26,477 nucleotides of DNA from Pseudomonadota bacterium (GCA_021811225.1 JAJZPJ010000013.1:1-26477), one strand, 5' to 3'; counted from the stretch's first letter, positions 9,185 to 17,350 are shown. The notes: generated by a model from the letters alone, not told the origin. Program-made: numbers and translations.

Positions 9185-11869
9185 TCAGCTCAGGCCGAAG
9201 CGGCGGATCAGCCAGGTCTTCACCAGCTGGGTCAGGGTCATGTAGGCGAGCAGGATCGCCGCCAGCGCGAACCAGTAGCGCAGCGGCAGGGCCACCAGGT
9301 CCAGGGCGTGGGCGAACTGCGAATAGGGCAGCGTCACGCCGATCGCGCAGATCACCCCGGTCATCACCAGCAGCGGCACGCTGGCCTTGCTCTGGAGGAA
9401 GGGGATCTTGCCGGTGCGGATGACATGGACGATCAGGGTCTGGGAGAGCAAGGACTCGACGAACCAGCCGCTCTGGAACAGCCCCGGATCGTTCCAGGCG
9501 CCGAAGAAGGTGATCAGGGTGAAGAAGGTCGCGTAGTCGAAGATCGAGCTGATCGGCCCGATGAAGAACATGAAGCGCGCGATGTTGCCGATGTCCCACT
9601 TGCGCGGCAGCCGGACGTACTCCTCATCGACGCTGTCGGTGGCCACCGCGGTTTGCGAGAAGTCGTAGAGCAGGTTGTTGAACAGGATCTGCACCGGCGC
9701 CATCGGCAGGAAGGGCAGGAAGGCCGAGGCGCCGAGCACCGAGAACATGTTGCCGAAGTTGGACGAGGCGCCCATCTTGATGTACTTGACGATGTTGCCG
9801 AACACCTTGCGGCCCTCGATGATCCCCTCCTCCAGGACCATCAGGCTCTTCTCCAGCAGGATGATGTCGGCCGACTCCTTGGCGATGTCCACCGCGGTGT
9901 CGACCGAGATGCCGACGTCGGCGGCCTTCAGCGCCGGGCCGTCGTTGATGCCGTCGCCCATGAAGCCGACCACGTGGCCCTTCAAGTGCAGCGCCTGGAT
10001 CACCCGCGCCTTCTGCTGCGGCGAGAGCTTGGCGAACACCGACACCTGTTCCGCCAGCCCGGCCAGCGCCAGGTCGGTGAGCGCTTCGATCTCGCTGCCC
10101 AGGGCCACGTGCTCGACCTCGAGGCCGACCTCGCGGCAGACCTTGCGCGTCACCACCTCGTTGTCGCCGGTCAGGATCTTCACCGCGACGCCGTGCTGGC
10201 GCAGCATGGCGATGGCCGCCGCGGCGGTCTCCTTGGGCGGATCGAGGAAGGCGATGTAGCCGGTCAGGATCAGGTCGGACTCGTCGGCCAGGGCGTAGAT
10301 CTTCTGGGCCACCGGCAATTCCTTGTAGGCCACGGCGATGACGCGGAAGCCGTCCTCGTTCAGATCATTGACGACCTCGCGCAGTTCCTCCAGGTGGCCG
10401 CGCTCGGCGGGCACCACCGTGCCGGCGAGTTCGGTGCGGGTGCACACGGTGAACACCTCCTCGACCGCGCCCTTGCAGATCAGGATGTGCTTGCCGCCGG
10501 CTTCCTCGACCACCACCGACATGCGCCGGCGCTGGAAGTCGAAGGGAATCTCGTCGATCTTGGCGTAGCGCTCGGCGACGTGGAGTTTCTCCTTGACCTC
10601 GGCGTGCTCCAGCACCGCCACGTCGAGCAGGTTCTTCAGGCCGGACTGGTAATGGCTGTTCAGGTAGGCGTATTCGAGCACGTGCTCGCTCTCGTTGCCG
10701 GCGATGTCCACGTGCTTCTCCAGGAACACCTTGTCCTGGGTCAGGGTGCCGGTCTTGTCGGTGCACAGCACGTCCATCGCGCCGAAGTTCTGGATCGAGT
10801 TCAGGCGCTTGACGATGACCTTCTTGCGCGACATCGCGATCGCGCCCTTGGCCAGATTGATGGTCACGATCATCGGCAGCATCTCCGGCGTCAGCCCCAC
10901 CGCCACCGCCACCGCGAACAGCAATGCCTCCATCCAGTCGCCCTTGGAGAAGCCGTTGATCAGGAACACCAGCGGCACCATCACCAGCATGAAGCGGATC
11001 ATCAGCCAGGTGAAATTGCGGATGCCCAGGTCGAAGCTGGTCTGCTGGCGCGGCGCGGCGACGGTCTGCGCGATCGAGCCGAAATAGGTGCGGTTGCCGG
11101 TGGCGGCGACCACCGCGACCGAGGTGCCGGAGACCACGTTGGTGCCCATGAAGCAGATGTTGGGCAGCTCCAGCGCCGACTTGATCTCGGGGCTCGCCGG
11201 GCCGAAGAACTTCTCCCGGGGCATGGCCTCGCCGGTGAGCGCCGATTCATTGACGAACAGGTCCTTGGCCGAGAGGATGCGCAGGTCCGCCGGGATCATG
11301 TCGCCGGCCGAGAGATGGACGATGTCGCCGGGCACCACCTGGGAAATCGGCACCTCGATGGTGTGCGAAGGGCGGATCCTGAGCCTCACCTCGAACAGGC
11401 GATTGACCTCCTCGGGCACGCCCGCGGTCACGTCCTTGCGCAGCACCGAGGCGGTGGTGCTGACCATCTCGCGCAGCTTTTCCGCGGCCTTGTTGGAGCG
11501 GAATTCCTGGATGAAGGAGAGCAGTCCCGAGAGCACCACCATGATCGAGATCACCACCGCGCCCTTGACCTCGCCGGTCAAGAAGGAAACCGCGGCGAGC
11601 CCGAGCAGCAGCAGCGACAGCGGCGTGGCGAAGTGCTCGAGCAGTTGGCGCGGCGCGCTCTTCTTCTGCACGTGGGCGACCGCGTTCGGGCCGTATTGCT
11701 CCAGCCGCTCCTCGGCTTCGCGGTCCAGCAGTCCTTCCAGCGAGGAATCGAGCCGGGCGAGCGCCTGCTCCACGGGCAGGCGGGCGATATCGAGCAGTTC
11801 GGACTGCTGCTTGCCGGCCAGCTGCAACTGCCCGGTCATTGCCAATGTTTTCAGCGCCATCGACTTCAC
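9185..11869 (-). CDS. mgtA: magnesium-translocating P-type ATPase MgtA
   Basis: This P-type ATPase of up to 894 residues sits in the inner membrane and imports Mg2+ (class IIIB). The phosphorylated aspartate is D371 in CTDKTGTLTQ. TGEAM lies at 212-216 (actuator domain), GDGIND at about 638-643 (hinge), and VGLTPEMLPMIV is the conserved Mg2+-ATPase membrane helix. LNSHYQSGLKNLLDVAV after the phosphorylation site is typical of MgtA. About ten membrane segments are visible. The first possible start is GTG at 11869, with GGAG four bases upstream. An in-frame ATG at 11860 has AGGG eight bases upstream and may be the real start. The leader is rich in hairpins and contains a short overlapping ORF, so transcript-level control is likely. 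Confidence 0.95.
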   Translation of the reverse strand: MKSMALKTLAMTGQLQLAGKQQSELLDIARLPVEQALARLDSSLEGLLDREAEERLEQYGPNAVAHVQKKSAPRQLLEHFATPLSLLLLGLAAVSFLTGEVKGAVVISIMVVLSGLLSFIQEFRSNKAAEKLREMVSTTASVLRKDVTAGVPEEVNRLFEVRLRIRPSHTIEVPISQVVPGDIVHLSAGDMIPADLRILSAKDLFVNESALTGEAMPREKFFGPASPEIKSALELPNICFMGTNVVSGTSVAVVAATGNRTYFGSIAQTVAAPRQQTSFDLGIRNFTWLMIRFMLVMVPLVFLINGFSKGDWMEALLFAVAVAVGLTPEMLPMIVTINLAKGAIAMSRKKVIVKRLNSIQNFGAMDVLCTDKTGTLTQDKVFLEKHVDIAGNESEHVLEYAYLNSHYQSGLKNLLDVAVLEHAEVKEKLHVAERYAKIDEIPFDFQRRRMSVVVEEAGGKHILICKGAVEEVFTVCTRTELAGTVVPAERGHLEELREVVNDLNEDGFRVIAVAYKELPVAQKIYALADESDLILTGYIAFLDPPKETAAAAIAMLRQHGVAVKILTGDNEVVTRKVCREVGLEVEHVALGSEIEALTDLALAGLAEQVSVFAKLSPQQKARVIQALHLKGHVVGFMGDGINDGPALKAADVGISVDTAVDIAKESADIILLEKSLMVLEEGIIEGRKVFGNIVKYIKMGASSNFGNMFSVLGASAFLPFLPMAPVQILFNNLLYDFSQTAVATDSVDEEYVRLPRKWDIGNIARFMFFIGPISSIFDYATFFTLITFFGAWNDPGLFQSGWFVESLLSQTLIVHVIRTGKIPFLQSKASVPLLVMTGVICAIGVTLPYSQFAHALDLVALPLRYWFALAAILLAYMTLTQLVKTWLIRRFGLS

Positions 11870-11928
11870 CCTGCTCCGGCAACATCGCGCGCCATGCGAC
11901 TGGCATCGTCGGCATGGCGCGCGTTCAT
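11866..11928 (-). CDS. putative 20-codon leader ORF overlapping the mgtA start
   Basis: An ATG at 11928 opens a 20-residue frame (MNARHADDASRMARD, then VAGAG). It ends at a TGA (11868-11866) that overlaps the GTG start of mgtA in GTGA and lies 5 bases before the alternative ATG. Most of the frame is covered by the 12-bp inverted repeat at 11886-11923. There is no good ribosome binding site. Peptides that control mgtA by translation-coupled attenuation are known in enterobacteria (MgtL), but this sequence is not proline-rich like MgtL. A chance ORF is a real alternative. Confidence 0.3.
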   Translation of the reverse strand: MNARHADDASRMARDVAGAG

Positions 11929-12052
11929 CAACAAGTGATTGGGCTGCGATCCGCGGCAGGACGCCGCGGATGACCGCTCCGATCTTCCCCGGCTCCTCGC
12001 CCGGCGGGAAAGCTTCGTGAGCAGTATAGGAATACTGTGTGACAGAAGCTTT
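11886..12052 (-). promoter_or_regulatory. structured leader and control region of mgtA with three inverted repeats
   Basis: Three strong dyads precede mgtA. First, AAAGCTTC (12009-12016) with GAAGCTTT (12045-12052) encloses CAGTAT (12022-12027) with ATACTG (12032-12037), a nested repeat. Second, ATCCGCGGC (11949-11957) pairs with GCCGCGGAT (11963-11971) over a 5-base loop. Third, CGCGCGCCATGC (11886-11897) pairs with GCATGGCGCGCG (11912-11923), ending 16 bases before the GTG. The nested dyad holds the most AT-rich bases (TATTCCTATACT on the - strand) and may be the promoter or operator. The other two would be RNA hairpins in the leader. Mg2+-responsive control is inferred from the gene, not shown. 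Confidence 0.55.
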
Positions 12053-12114
12053 AAGGCGCTAGGCTCGGATGCCGCTACATCTGCTACTGTCCAAGGTCGA
12101 ATCCCTGAAATGAA

Positions 12115-12140
12115 GACGCGCGGAATCTACGCCGCGCGTC
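12115..12140 (-). terminator. hairpin terminator candidate after the nitronate-monooxygenase gene
   Basis: GACGCGCGG (12115-12123) and CCGCGCGTC (12132-12140) form a perfect 9-bp stem with an 8-base loop, 22 bp past the stop of the gene at 12163-13419. On the - strand it is followed by TTCATTTCAG, a short T-rich stretch. This fits a weak intrinsic terminator that separates this gene from mgtA. Confidence 0.6.
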
Positions 12141-12162
12141 GGAGCGTGTCAAGCGCGATCGC

Positions 12163-13419
12163 TCAGGCCGGCAGGGCGATCTGCTGCTCGGTGCTGAACT
12201 GGTAGTCGCGGAACACGTGCTCGGCGGAGAGAATCTGGTAGCTGCCGTCGGGGAGCAGCCGGGTCGTGTCCTTGAGCCGGTAGGTATAGTGGCCGCAGGT
12301 CCAGCAGTCGAAGTTGCGCATGTGGGTGCACAGGCAGGTCTTCTCCTTCACCGAGAGCTTGATCGAGCCGTGGCGCAGCTTCGGGTGGGCCAGGAGCTCG
12401 CGGTTGTAGGCGGTGATGTAGGCGCAATTGCCCGAGCCGTCGAGCAGGTAGCCCAGGGCCTCGCAATTGGGCCGGATGCCCGAGCCGATCGCCGGGCTGT
12501 TCTTCAGCATGCGCATCGGATAGCCGGTCGGCGAAATGGTATTGACCTCGATGTCGTCCTCGCCCGCCTTGAAGTATTCCTGCTGCACCGCCGGCGGCAA
12601 GCCGCACTCCCGGGTCACGGTGAAGCGGGTCGCCACCTGCACCGCGGCGGCGCCGTTGTCGAGGAAGGCCGCGGCCTGGCCGCCGGTGAAAATGCCGCCC
12701 GCGGGAATCAGCGGAATATTCAGGTGCTCCGCCTTCAGGTGGGCCTGAATCTCCGCCATGATCGCGGCCAGGTCGTACTTGGCCCAGTCCATGCCGAAAC
12801 CCAGATGCCCGCCGGCGAGGGGGCCCTCGACGATGACGAAATCGGGCAGACGCTTGAGCCTGGCGCTCTTGCGCAGGAACAGCTGCAGCGCCCGCAGCGA
12901 GGAGACGATGATGCCGAGCTTGGCGTCGCGAAAGCGCGGATGGTCCTCGATCAGGCCGAACGATCCCAGGTGCAGCCCGGCGGAGAGCGTGATGCCGTCG
13001 ATGCCGGCGTCCAGCGCCGAAGTCAGGCGCACGCGCAGCGTCTCGCGCGGCGCGTTCATGGTCAGCTTCTCCATGCAGTTCACGAAGACCATGCCGCTGC
13101 CGCCCTTGGCCTCCATGGTCCGGCCGACGTGGTTGTGCGTGGCCTCGGCCAGACGGCCGAGATCGAACAGCACCTTGGATTTGTCGCTGTTGGCGACGTT
13201 GTACTTGTAGAGCTTGAGCTTCTCTTTGACGAAGTGCGTCCTGAAGCGCCGGTCCGAGACGGTCGGCACCATGGCGTCGGAGATATGCCCGATGCCGCCC
13301 AGGCGCGCCGCCTCCAGCGCCAGCTCCGCGGTCGAGATATCGACGCCCATGCCGCCGATGATGATCGGCACCAGTTCCTGCTTGCCGAAACGCAAGCGGA
13401 AATCATCCACACACTTCAT
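12163..13419 (-). CDS. nitronate monooxygenase/FabK-family flavoprotein with Cys-rich C-terminal tail
   Basis: This 418-residue protein begins at an ATG with AAGGA six bases upstream. It has the FMN-dependent TIM-barrel features of the 2-nitropropane dioxygenase family. The N-terminus is PIIIGGMGVDIS, EGPLAGGHLGF lies in the middle, and PAGGIFTGGQAAAFLDNGAA (GGIFTGG at 241-247) followed by VQVATRF is the phosphate-binding part. Family members oxidise nitronates or reduce enoyl thioesters; the substrate here is unknown. The last 100 residues are unusual for the basic fold. They contain C362, C364, C372 and C375 with H366 and H377 (CLCTH, then CWTCGH), a likely metal or iron-sulfur site. It is a separate unit from mgtA, with a terminator between. 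Confidence 0.85.
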   Translation of the reverse strand: MKCVDDFRLRFGKQELVPIIIGGMGVDISTAELALEAARLGGIGHISDAMVPTVSDRRFRTHFVKEKLKLYKYNVANSDKSKVLFDLGRLAEATHNHVGRTMEAKGGSGMVFVNCMEKLTMNAPRETLRVRLTSALDAGIDGITLSAGLHLGSFGLIEDHPRFRDAKLGIIVSSLRALQLFLRKSARLKRLPDFVIVEGPLAGGHLGFGMDWAKYDLAAIMAEIQAHLKAEHLNIPLIPAGGIFTGGQAAAFLDNGAAAVQVATRFTVTRECGLPPAVQQEYFKAGEDDIEVNTISPTGYPMRMLKNSPAIGSGIRPNCEALGYLLDGSGNCAYITAYNRELLAHPKLRHGSIKLSVKEKTCLCTHMRNFDCWTCGHYTYRLKDTTRLLPDGSYQILSAEHVFRDYQFSTEQQIALPA

Positions 13420-13547
13420 TATTATCCTTCTACTGCCCTCGACAGTCTTGGCCTGTTCTCGAACGCCCGACAACAGGAATTCGCTCCCCGGGCCAAATTC
13501 TACCTCATGGCGCGTTGCCGGCACCGAAGGCCGGAGCAATGCCGCTC

Positions 13548-15170
13548 TCAGCCTGCCCCGCCGAGCATATCCAGCGCCAGGGCTTCGGCCACCTTGATGC
13601 CGTCGACCGCCGCGGAGAGGATACCGCCGGCGTAACCCGCGCCCTCCCCGGCCGGATACAAGCCGCGGATGTTCGCGCTCTGGTAATCCTCGCCGCGGCG
13701 GATGCGGATCGGCGAGGAGGTGCGCGTCTCGACCCCGGTCAGCAGCGCGTCGTCCAGGGCGAAGCCCCGGATCTGCCGGCTGAAGGCCGGCAGGGCTTCG
13801 CGCAACGCCGCGACCACGTACTCGGGCAGACAGGCGGCCAGATCGGTCATCAGCACGCCCGGCCGATAGGAGGGCAGCACCGTGCCCGGCGCCGCCGAAG
13901 GGATGCCCCTGAGGAAATCGCCGACCCGCTGCGCCGGCGCGGCGTAGCTCGAGCCGCCGGCGACGAAGGCGCGTTCCTCCCAGTGGCGCTGGAAGGCGAT
14001 GCCTGCGAGCGGATGGCCGGGATAGTCGTCGGGAGTGACGCCGACGACGATGGCGCTGTTGGCGTTGCGCTCGTTGCGCGAATACTGGCTCATGCCGTTG
14101 GTCACCACCCGTCCCGGCTCGGACGCGGCCGCCACCACGGTGCCGCCCGGGCACATGCAGAAGCTATAGACCGAGCGGCCGTTGCGCGCGTGATGCACCA
14201 GCTTGTAGTCGGCGGCGCCGAGCAGCGGATGGCCGGCGAACTTGCCGAAACGCGCGCGGTCGATCAGGGATTGCGGATGCTCGATGCGCAGGCCGATGGA
14301 GAAGGGCTTGGCCTCGATCGCGACGCCGCGGTCGAAGAGCATCTGGAAGGTGTCGCGGGCGCTGTGGCCCAAGGCGAGCACGACGTGATCGCAGGGGAGG
14401 CGTTCGCCGTCGGCGAGCAGCACGCCGCGGATGCGGCCGCCGCCCGCCGGCGCCGCGTCGATGTCGAGGTCGACGACCTTGCTCCGGAAGCGGATTTCTC
14501 CGCCCAGGGCGGCAATGGTCGCGCGCATGTGCTCGACCACGGCCACCAGCCTGAAGGTGCCGACGTGGGGCTTGGCGAGATAGAGGATCTCGGCGGGCGC
14601 GCCGGCGGCGACCAGTTCCGTCAACACCTTGCGGCCGCGCTGCCCGGGATCCTTGATCTGGCTGTGCAGCTTGCCGTCGGAGAAGGTTCCGGCGCCGCCC
14701 TCGCCGAACTGCACGTTCGATTCGGGATCGAGCCGGCCCTGCCGCCACAACCCGAAGGTGTCCTGGGTGCGCTCGCGCACCGGCTTGCCGCGCTCCAGGA
14801 TGATCGGCCGGAAACCCATCTGGGCGAGCAGCAGCCCGGCGAACAGTCCGCACGGGCCGGTGCCGATGACCACCGGCCGCGACTTCAGGTCGGGCGCCGC
14901 CCGGGCGACGAAGCGGTAATCGGTGTCCGGCGTGATCGAGACGTGGCGGTCGCCCGACAGCGCGGCGAGCACGCCCGCCTCGTCCCGCACCTCGACGTCG
15001 AGCGTGTAGGTGAACACGATGGCCGAGGATTTCCGCGCATCGAGCGCACGGCGAAAGACGCGGTGGGCGACGAGATCGTCCGCGGCGATGCCCAGGCGGC
15101 CGAGGACGGCATCCCGGAGCTCGCCCTCGGCATGATCGAGGGGCAGCCTGACTTCGGTCAGTCTCAGCAT
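13548..15170 (-). CDS. FAD-dependent dehydrogenase (NAD(FAD)-utilising, COG2509-like)
   Basis: This 540-residue cytoplasmic protein starts MLRLTEVRLPLDH. Its N-terminal domain of about 95 residues (VFRRALDARKSSAIVFTYTL) is typical of this uncharacterised oxidoreductase group. A Rossmann FAD site follows, VVIGTGPCGLFAG (GxGPxG at 103-108), and then NVQFGEGGAGTFSDGKLHSQ. The C-terminal FAD motif is IRGLYPAGEGAGYAGGILSA. The physiological substrate of the group is not known. The start overlaps the helicase stop by 7 bases (ATGCTGA), so translation of the two is coupled. I rejected longer upstream extensions because they run through the helicase gene out of frame. No mutation of key motifs is seen. 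Confidence 0.88.
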   Translation of the reverse strand: MLRLTEVRLPLDHAEGELRDAVLGRLGIAADDLVAHRVFRRALDARKSSAIVFTYTLDVEVRDEAGVLAALSGDRHVSITPDTDYRFVARAAPDLKSRPVVIGTGPCGLFAGLLLAQMGFRPIILERGKPVRERTQDTFGLWRQGRLDPESNVQFGEGGAGTFSDGKLHSQIKDPGQRGRKVLTELVAAGAPAEILYLAKPHVGTFRLVAVVEHMRATIAALGGEIRFRSKVVDLDIDAAPAGGGRIRGVLLADGERLPCDHVVLALGHSARDTFQMLFDRGVAIEAKPFSIGLRIEHPQSLIDRARFGKFAGHPLLGAADYKLVHHARNGRSVYSFCMCPGGTVVAAASEPGRVVTNGMSQYSRNERNANSAIVVGVTPDDYPGHPLAGIAFQRHWEERAFVAGGSSYAAPAQRVGDFLRGIPSAAPGTVLPSYRPGVLMTDLAACLPEYVVAALREALPAFSRQIRGFALDDALLTGVETRTSSPIRIRRGEDYQSANIRGLYPAGEGAGYAGGILSAAVDGIKVAEALALDMLGGAG

Positions 15171-16627
15171 GCGCGCTGTTCCGGTGAAGCCGCGTCCGCC
15201 GCCGCGGACAGCAGCGCGACCTTCACCTGCCGGCCCTTGATCCTGCCGGCCGACAGCCGGAGCAAGGCTTCGGCGGCGATGCCGCGGTCCACCGCGACGT
15301 AGGTGGAAAATTCCGCGACCCTGATCTTGCCGATCTGCTCCTTGTCGAAACCGGCTTCCCCGGTCAGCGCGCCCAGCACGTCGCCGGGACGGATTTTTTC
15401 CTTGCGCCCGGCCAGAATCTGCAGCGTGACCATCGGCGGCAGCAGGGGCTCGCCGCGGCCGGACGGCAGCGCACCGAGGGCGCACCATTCGATCTCGCCG
15501 CCCTGCGCGCGTTCGATGTTGCGCGCGCGTCCCCGCTCCTTGCCGCCGACCAGGGAGAGCGCCCAGCCCGAGCGCTCGCCCCGTCCGGTGCGGCCGATGC
15601 GATGCAGATGCACCTCGGGGTCGGGCGTGACATCGACGTTGATCACCGCTTCCAGTTGGTCGATGTCCAGGCCGCGCGCGGCGACGTCGGTGGCCACCAG
15701 CACCGAGCAACTGCGGTTGGCAAATTGCACCAGCACCTGGTCGCGCTCTCTCTGCTCCATGTCGCCGTGCAGAGCCAGGGCGACGAAGCCGGCGGCGCGC
15801 AAAGACTGCAGCAGCTCGCGGCAGCGGTTGCGGGTGTTGCAAAACGCCAGGGCGCTGACCGGCCGGTAGCCATCGAGCAGCCGCGACACGGCGGACAGGC
15901 GCTGGCCGTCGGCCACTTCGTAGAAGCGCTGGCGGATCTTGCCGCCCTCGTGGCGCTCGGCCAGTTCTATCCGCTGCGGCTGGCGCAGGAAGCGCCGGCC
16001 CAGGGCGGCGATGCCCTCGGGGAAGGTGGCGGAGAACAGCAGCGTCTGCCGTTCCTCCGGGCAGGCCTGCGCCACGACCGCGATGTCGTCGAAGAAACCC
16101 ATGTCCAGCATGCGGTCGGCCTCGTCCAGCACCAGGGTGTTCACCGCCCTCAGATCGAGGCTGGCGCGCTCCAGGTGGTCGATGATCCGGCCCGGCGTGC
16201 CGACCACGACGTGGGCGCCGTGCTCCAGGCTGGAAATCTGCGGCCGCATGGCGCTGCCGCCGCACAGCAGCAGCACCTTGATGTTGTCCGCGCCGCGCGC
16301 CAGGCGGCGGATCTCCTGGGCCACCTGGTCGGCCAGTTCCCGCGTCGGACAGAGCACCAGCGCCTGCACCGCATGGCGGCGCGGATTCAGGCGGGTGAGC
16401 AAGGAGAGCGCGAAGGCCGCGGTCTTGCCGCTGCCGGTCTTGGCCTGCGCGATCAGGTCACGGCCGGCCAGCGCCGGCGGCAGGCTGGCCGCCTGGATCG
16501 CGGTCATCCGCAGGTAGCCCAGGCGTTGCAGGTTCACCTGCATGGCCGGCGACAGCGGCAGGCGCTCGAAGGAGGACGGCAGATCCGATGGCGCGGGGGC
16601 GTCGGCGAGTGTGGCGGGTGAATTCAT
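15164..16627 (-). CDS. dbpA: ATP-dependent RNA helicase DbpA
   Basis: This 487-residue DEAD-box helicase probably acts in assembly of the large ribosomal subunit. Motifs are the Q motif with F20 and TAIQ (42-45), AKTGSGKT (62-69), PTRELA, TPGR, DEAD (168-171), SAT, ATDVAARGLD and HRIGRTGR. The C-terminal 75 residues (RPGDVLGALTGEAGFDKEQI, then VAVDRGIAAEAL and GRIKGRQVKVALL) are the DbpA RNA-binding domain, which in Escherichia coli recognises 23S rRNA hairpin 92. The ATG at 16627 has no ribosome binding site; a TTG two codons earlier (16633) is less likely. A perfect TATAAT lies 5 bases before the ATG. Confidence 0.93.
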   Translation of the reverse strand: MNSPATLADAPAPSDLPSSFERLPLSPAMQVNLQRLGYLRMTAIQAASLPPALAGRDLIAQAKTGSGKTAAFALSLLTRLNPRRHAVQALVLCPTRELADQVAQEIRRLARGADNIKVLLLCGGSAMRPQISSLEHGAHVVVGTPGRIIDHLERASLDLRAVNTLVLDEADRMLDMGFFDDIAVVAQACPEERQTLLFSATFPEGIAALGRRFLRQPQRIELAERHEGGKIRQRFYEVADGQRLSAVSRLLDGYRPVSALAFCNTRNRCRELLQSLRAAGFVALALHGDMEQRERDQVLVQFANRSCSVLVATDVAARGLDIDQLEAVINVDVTPDPEVHLHRIGRTGRGERSGWALSLVGGKERGRARNIERAQGGEIEWCALGALPSGRGEPLLPPMVTLQILAGRKEKIRPGDVLGALTGEAGFDKEQIGKIRVAEFSTYVAVDRGIAAEALLRLSAGRIKGRQVKVALLSAAADAASPEQRAC

Positions 16628-16632
16628 ACGCA

Positions 16633-16638
16633 ATTATA
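16633..16638 (-). promoter_or_regulatory. -10 like element directly before dbpA
   Basis: TATAAT on the - strand lies 5 bases before the dbpA ATG. If it is used, transcription would start at or next to the ATG, giving a leaderless message, which fits the absence of a ribosome binding site. No good -35 element is seen at 16-18 bases, so this is tentative. Confidence 0.3.
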
Positions 16639-16697
16639 GGGGTTTGCCGCGGCGCGCCGGCATGGCGCTCAATCGCTGCTGAATTGCCGCTGAAAAA

Positions 16698-16716
16698 ACA
16701 TGTACATATGTATAAT
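16698..16716 (+). promoter_or_regulatory. promoter with palindromic operator of the marR-efflux operon
   Basis: A perfect TATAAT (16711-16716) overlaps the perfect palindrome TACATATGTA (16703-16712) and abuts a second palindrome, ACATGT (16698-16703). This AT-rich island stands out in GC-rich DNA. A MarR dimer binding here would cover the -10 element and repress its own operon, the usual MarR arrangement. The -35 element is unclear; TTGCCG (16684-16689) is about 21 bases away, longer than optimal. Confidence 0.6.
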
Positions 16717-16755
16717 GTTACTACACTAATTGCCTATGCAGTAATATGGCCGACC

Positions 16756-17343
16756 ATGAAGCCCAGCAAGCCTCCCCGCCAGCCGAAATCGCCCCCCGCC
16801 GCCCCTGACGCCGGCGATCACCCGCAGGCGGAGGCAACGCCCTTCTATGACGGCGCCAATTATGACATCGGGCGTTCGGTCGGCTACTGGACCAAGCGGG
16901 CTTACTTCAGCTTGCAGCGCAACCTCGATGCGCGCATGCAACCGCTGGATCTGACCGGCCTGCAATGGGGACCGCTTCTGCTCATCAGCCGGGATTGCGC
17001 CGATACCGTGGCCACCTGCGCGCGCGAATCGGGCATCGATCCGGGCTCGATGACGCGCATGCTCGACCGCCTCGAAGCCAAGGGGCTGCTGGTGCGCGAA
17101 CGCAGCAAGCAGGACCGCCGCGTCGTCAATGTCGCGCTGACCGAGCACGGGCAGGACATCGCAGCGCAGATCCCGTACACCCTGGCCGAGGTGCTGAACC
17201 AGCACTTGCACGGTTTCACCACGGCCGAGTTCAACCAGTTCCTGGAACTGCTGCAACGCTTCGTCGGCAACGGCGAAGCCGCAGCCGGGCCCGATGGCGA
17301 CGCCGGGGCGGCTGTCCCCCGACCCCCTCGGCATGACGAATAG
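16756..17343 (+). CDS. MarR family transcriptional regulator
   Basis: This protein of about 195 residues has a Pro-rich N-terminal tail (residues 1-30). A MarR winged helix-turn-helix domain follows: TGLQWGPLLLISRDCADTVA, then ESGIDPGSMTRMLDRLEAKG as the recognition region, and VRERSKQDRRVVNVALTEHG as the wing with the conserved D-x-R-R. It starts at an ATG downstream of the promoter and operator at 16698-16716; no clear ribosome binding site is present. It is the first gene of a run leading into a tripartite efflux system with short gaps. It is therefore probably a ligand-released repressor of that system, as EmrR/MprA is for emrAB. The inducer cannot be predicted. Confidence 0.9.
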   Translation: MKPSKPPRQPKSPPAAPDAGDHPQAEATPFYDGANYDIGRSVGYWTKRAYFSLQRNLDARMQPLDLTGLQWGPLLLISRDCADTVATCARESGIDPGSMTRMLDRLEAKGLLVRERSKQDRRVVNVALTEHGQDIAAQIPYTLAEVLNQHLHGFTTAEFNQFLELLQRFVGNGEAAAGPDGDAGAAVPRPPRHDE

Positions 17344-17350
17344 GCACACC

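Noticed and set aside
9308..11938. Long + strand frame opposite mgtA
   Set aside because: His/Asp/Arg-rich antisense translation without recognisable domains; the - strand MgtA motifs are complete.
13452..13477. Inverted repeat CCTGTT/AACAGG upstream of the nitronate-monooxygenase gene
   Set aside because: Arms are only 6 bp with a 14-base gap and no promoter elements nearby; expected by chance in a window of this size.
13520..13547. Weak stem near TTGCCGGC after the FAD dehydrogenase stop
   Set aside because: The pairing is broken and no T-rich tract follows on the - strand, so I do not call a terminator.
13420..14154. N-terminal extension of the nitronate-monooxygenase frame
   Set aside because: It reads antisense-frame sequence of the dehydrogenase gene; the ATG at 13419 has a good ribosome binding site and starts the conserved fold.
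15171..16265. N-terminal extension of the FAD dehydrogenase frame into the helicase gene
   Set aside because: The extension is an out-of-frame reading of dbpA. The ATG at 15170 with the ATGCTGA overlap gives the normal family length.
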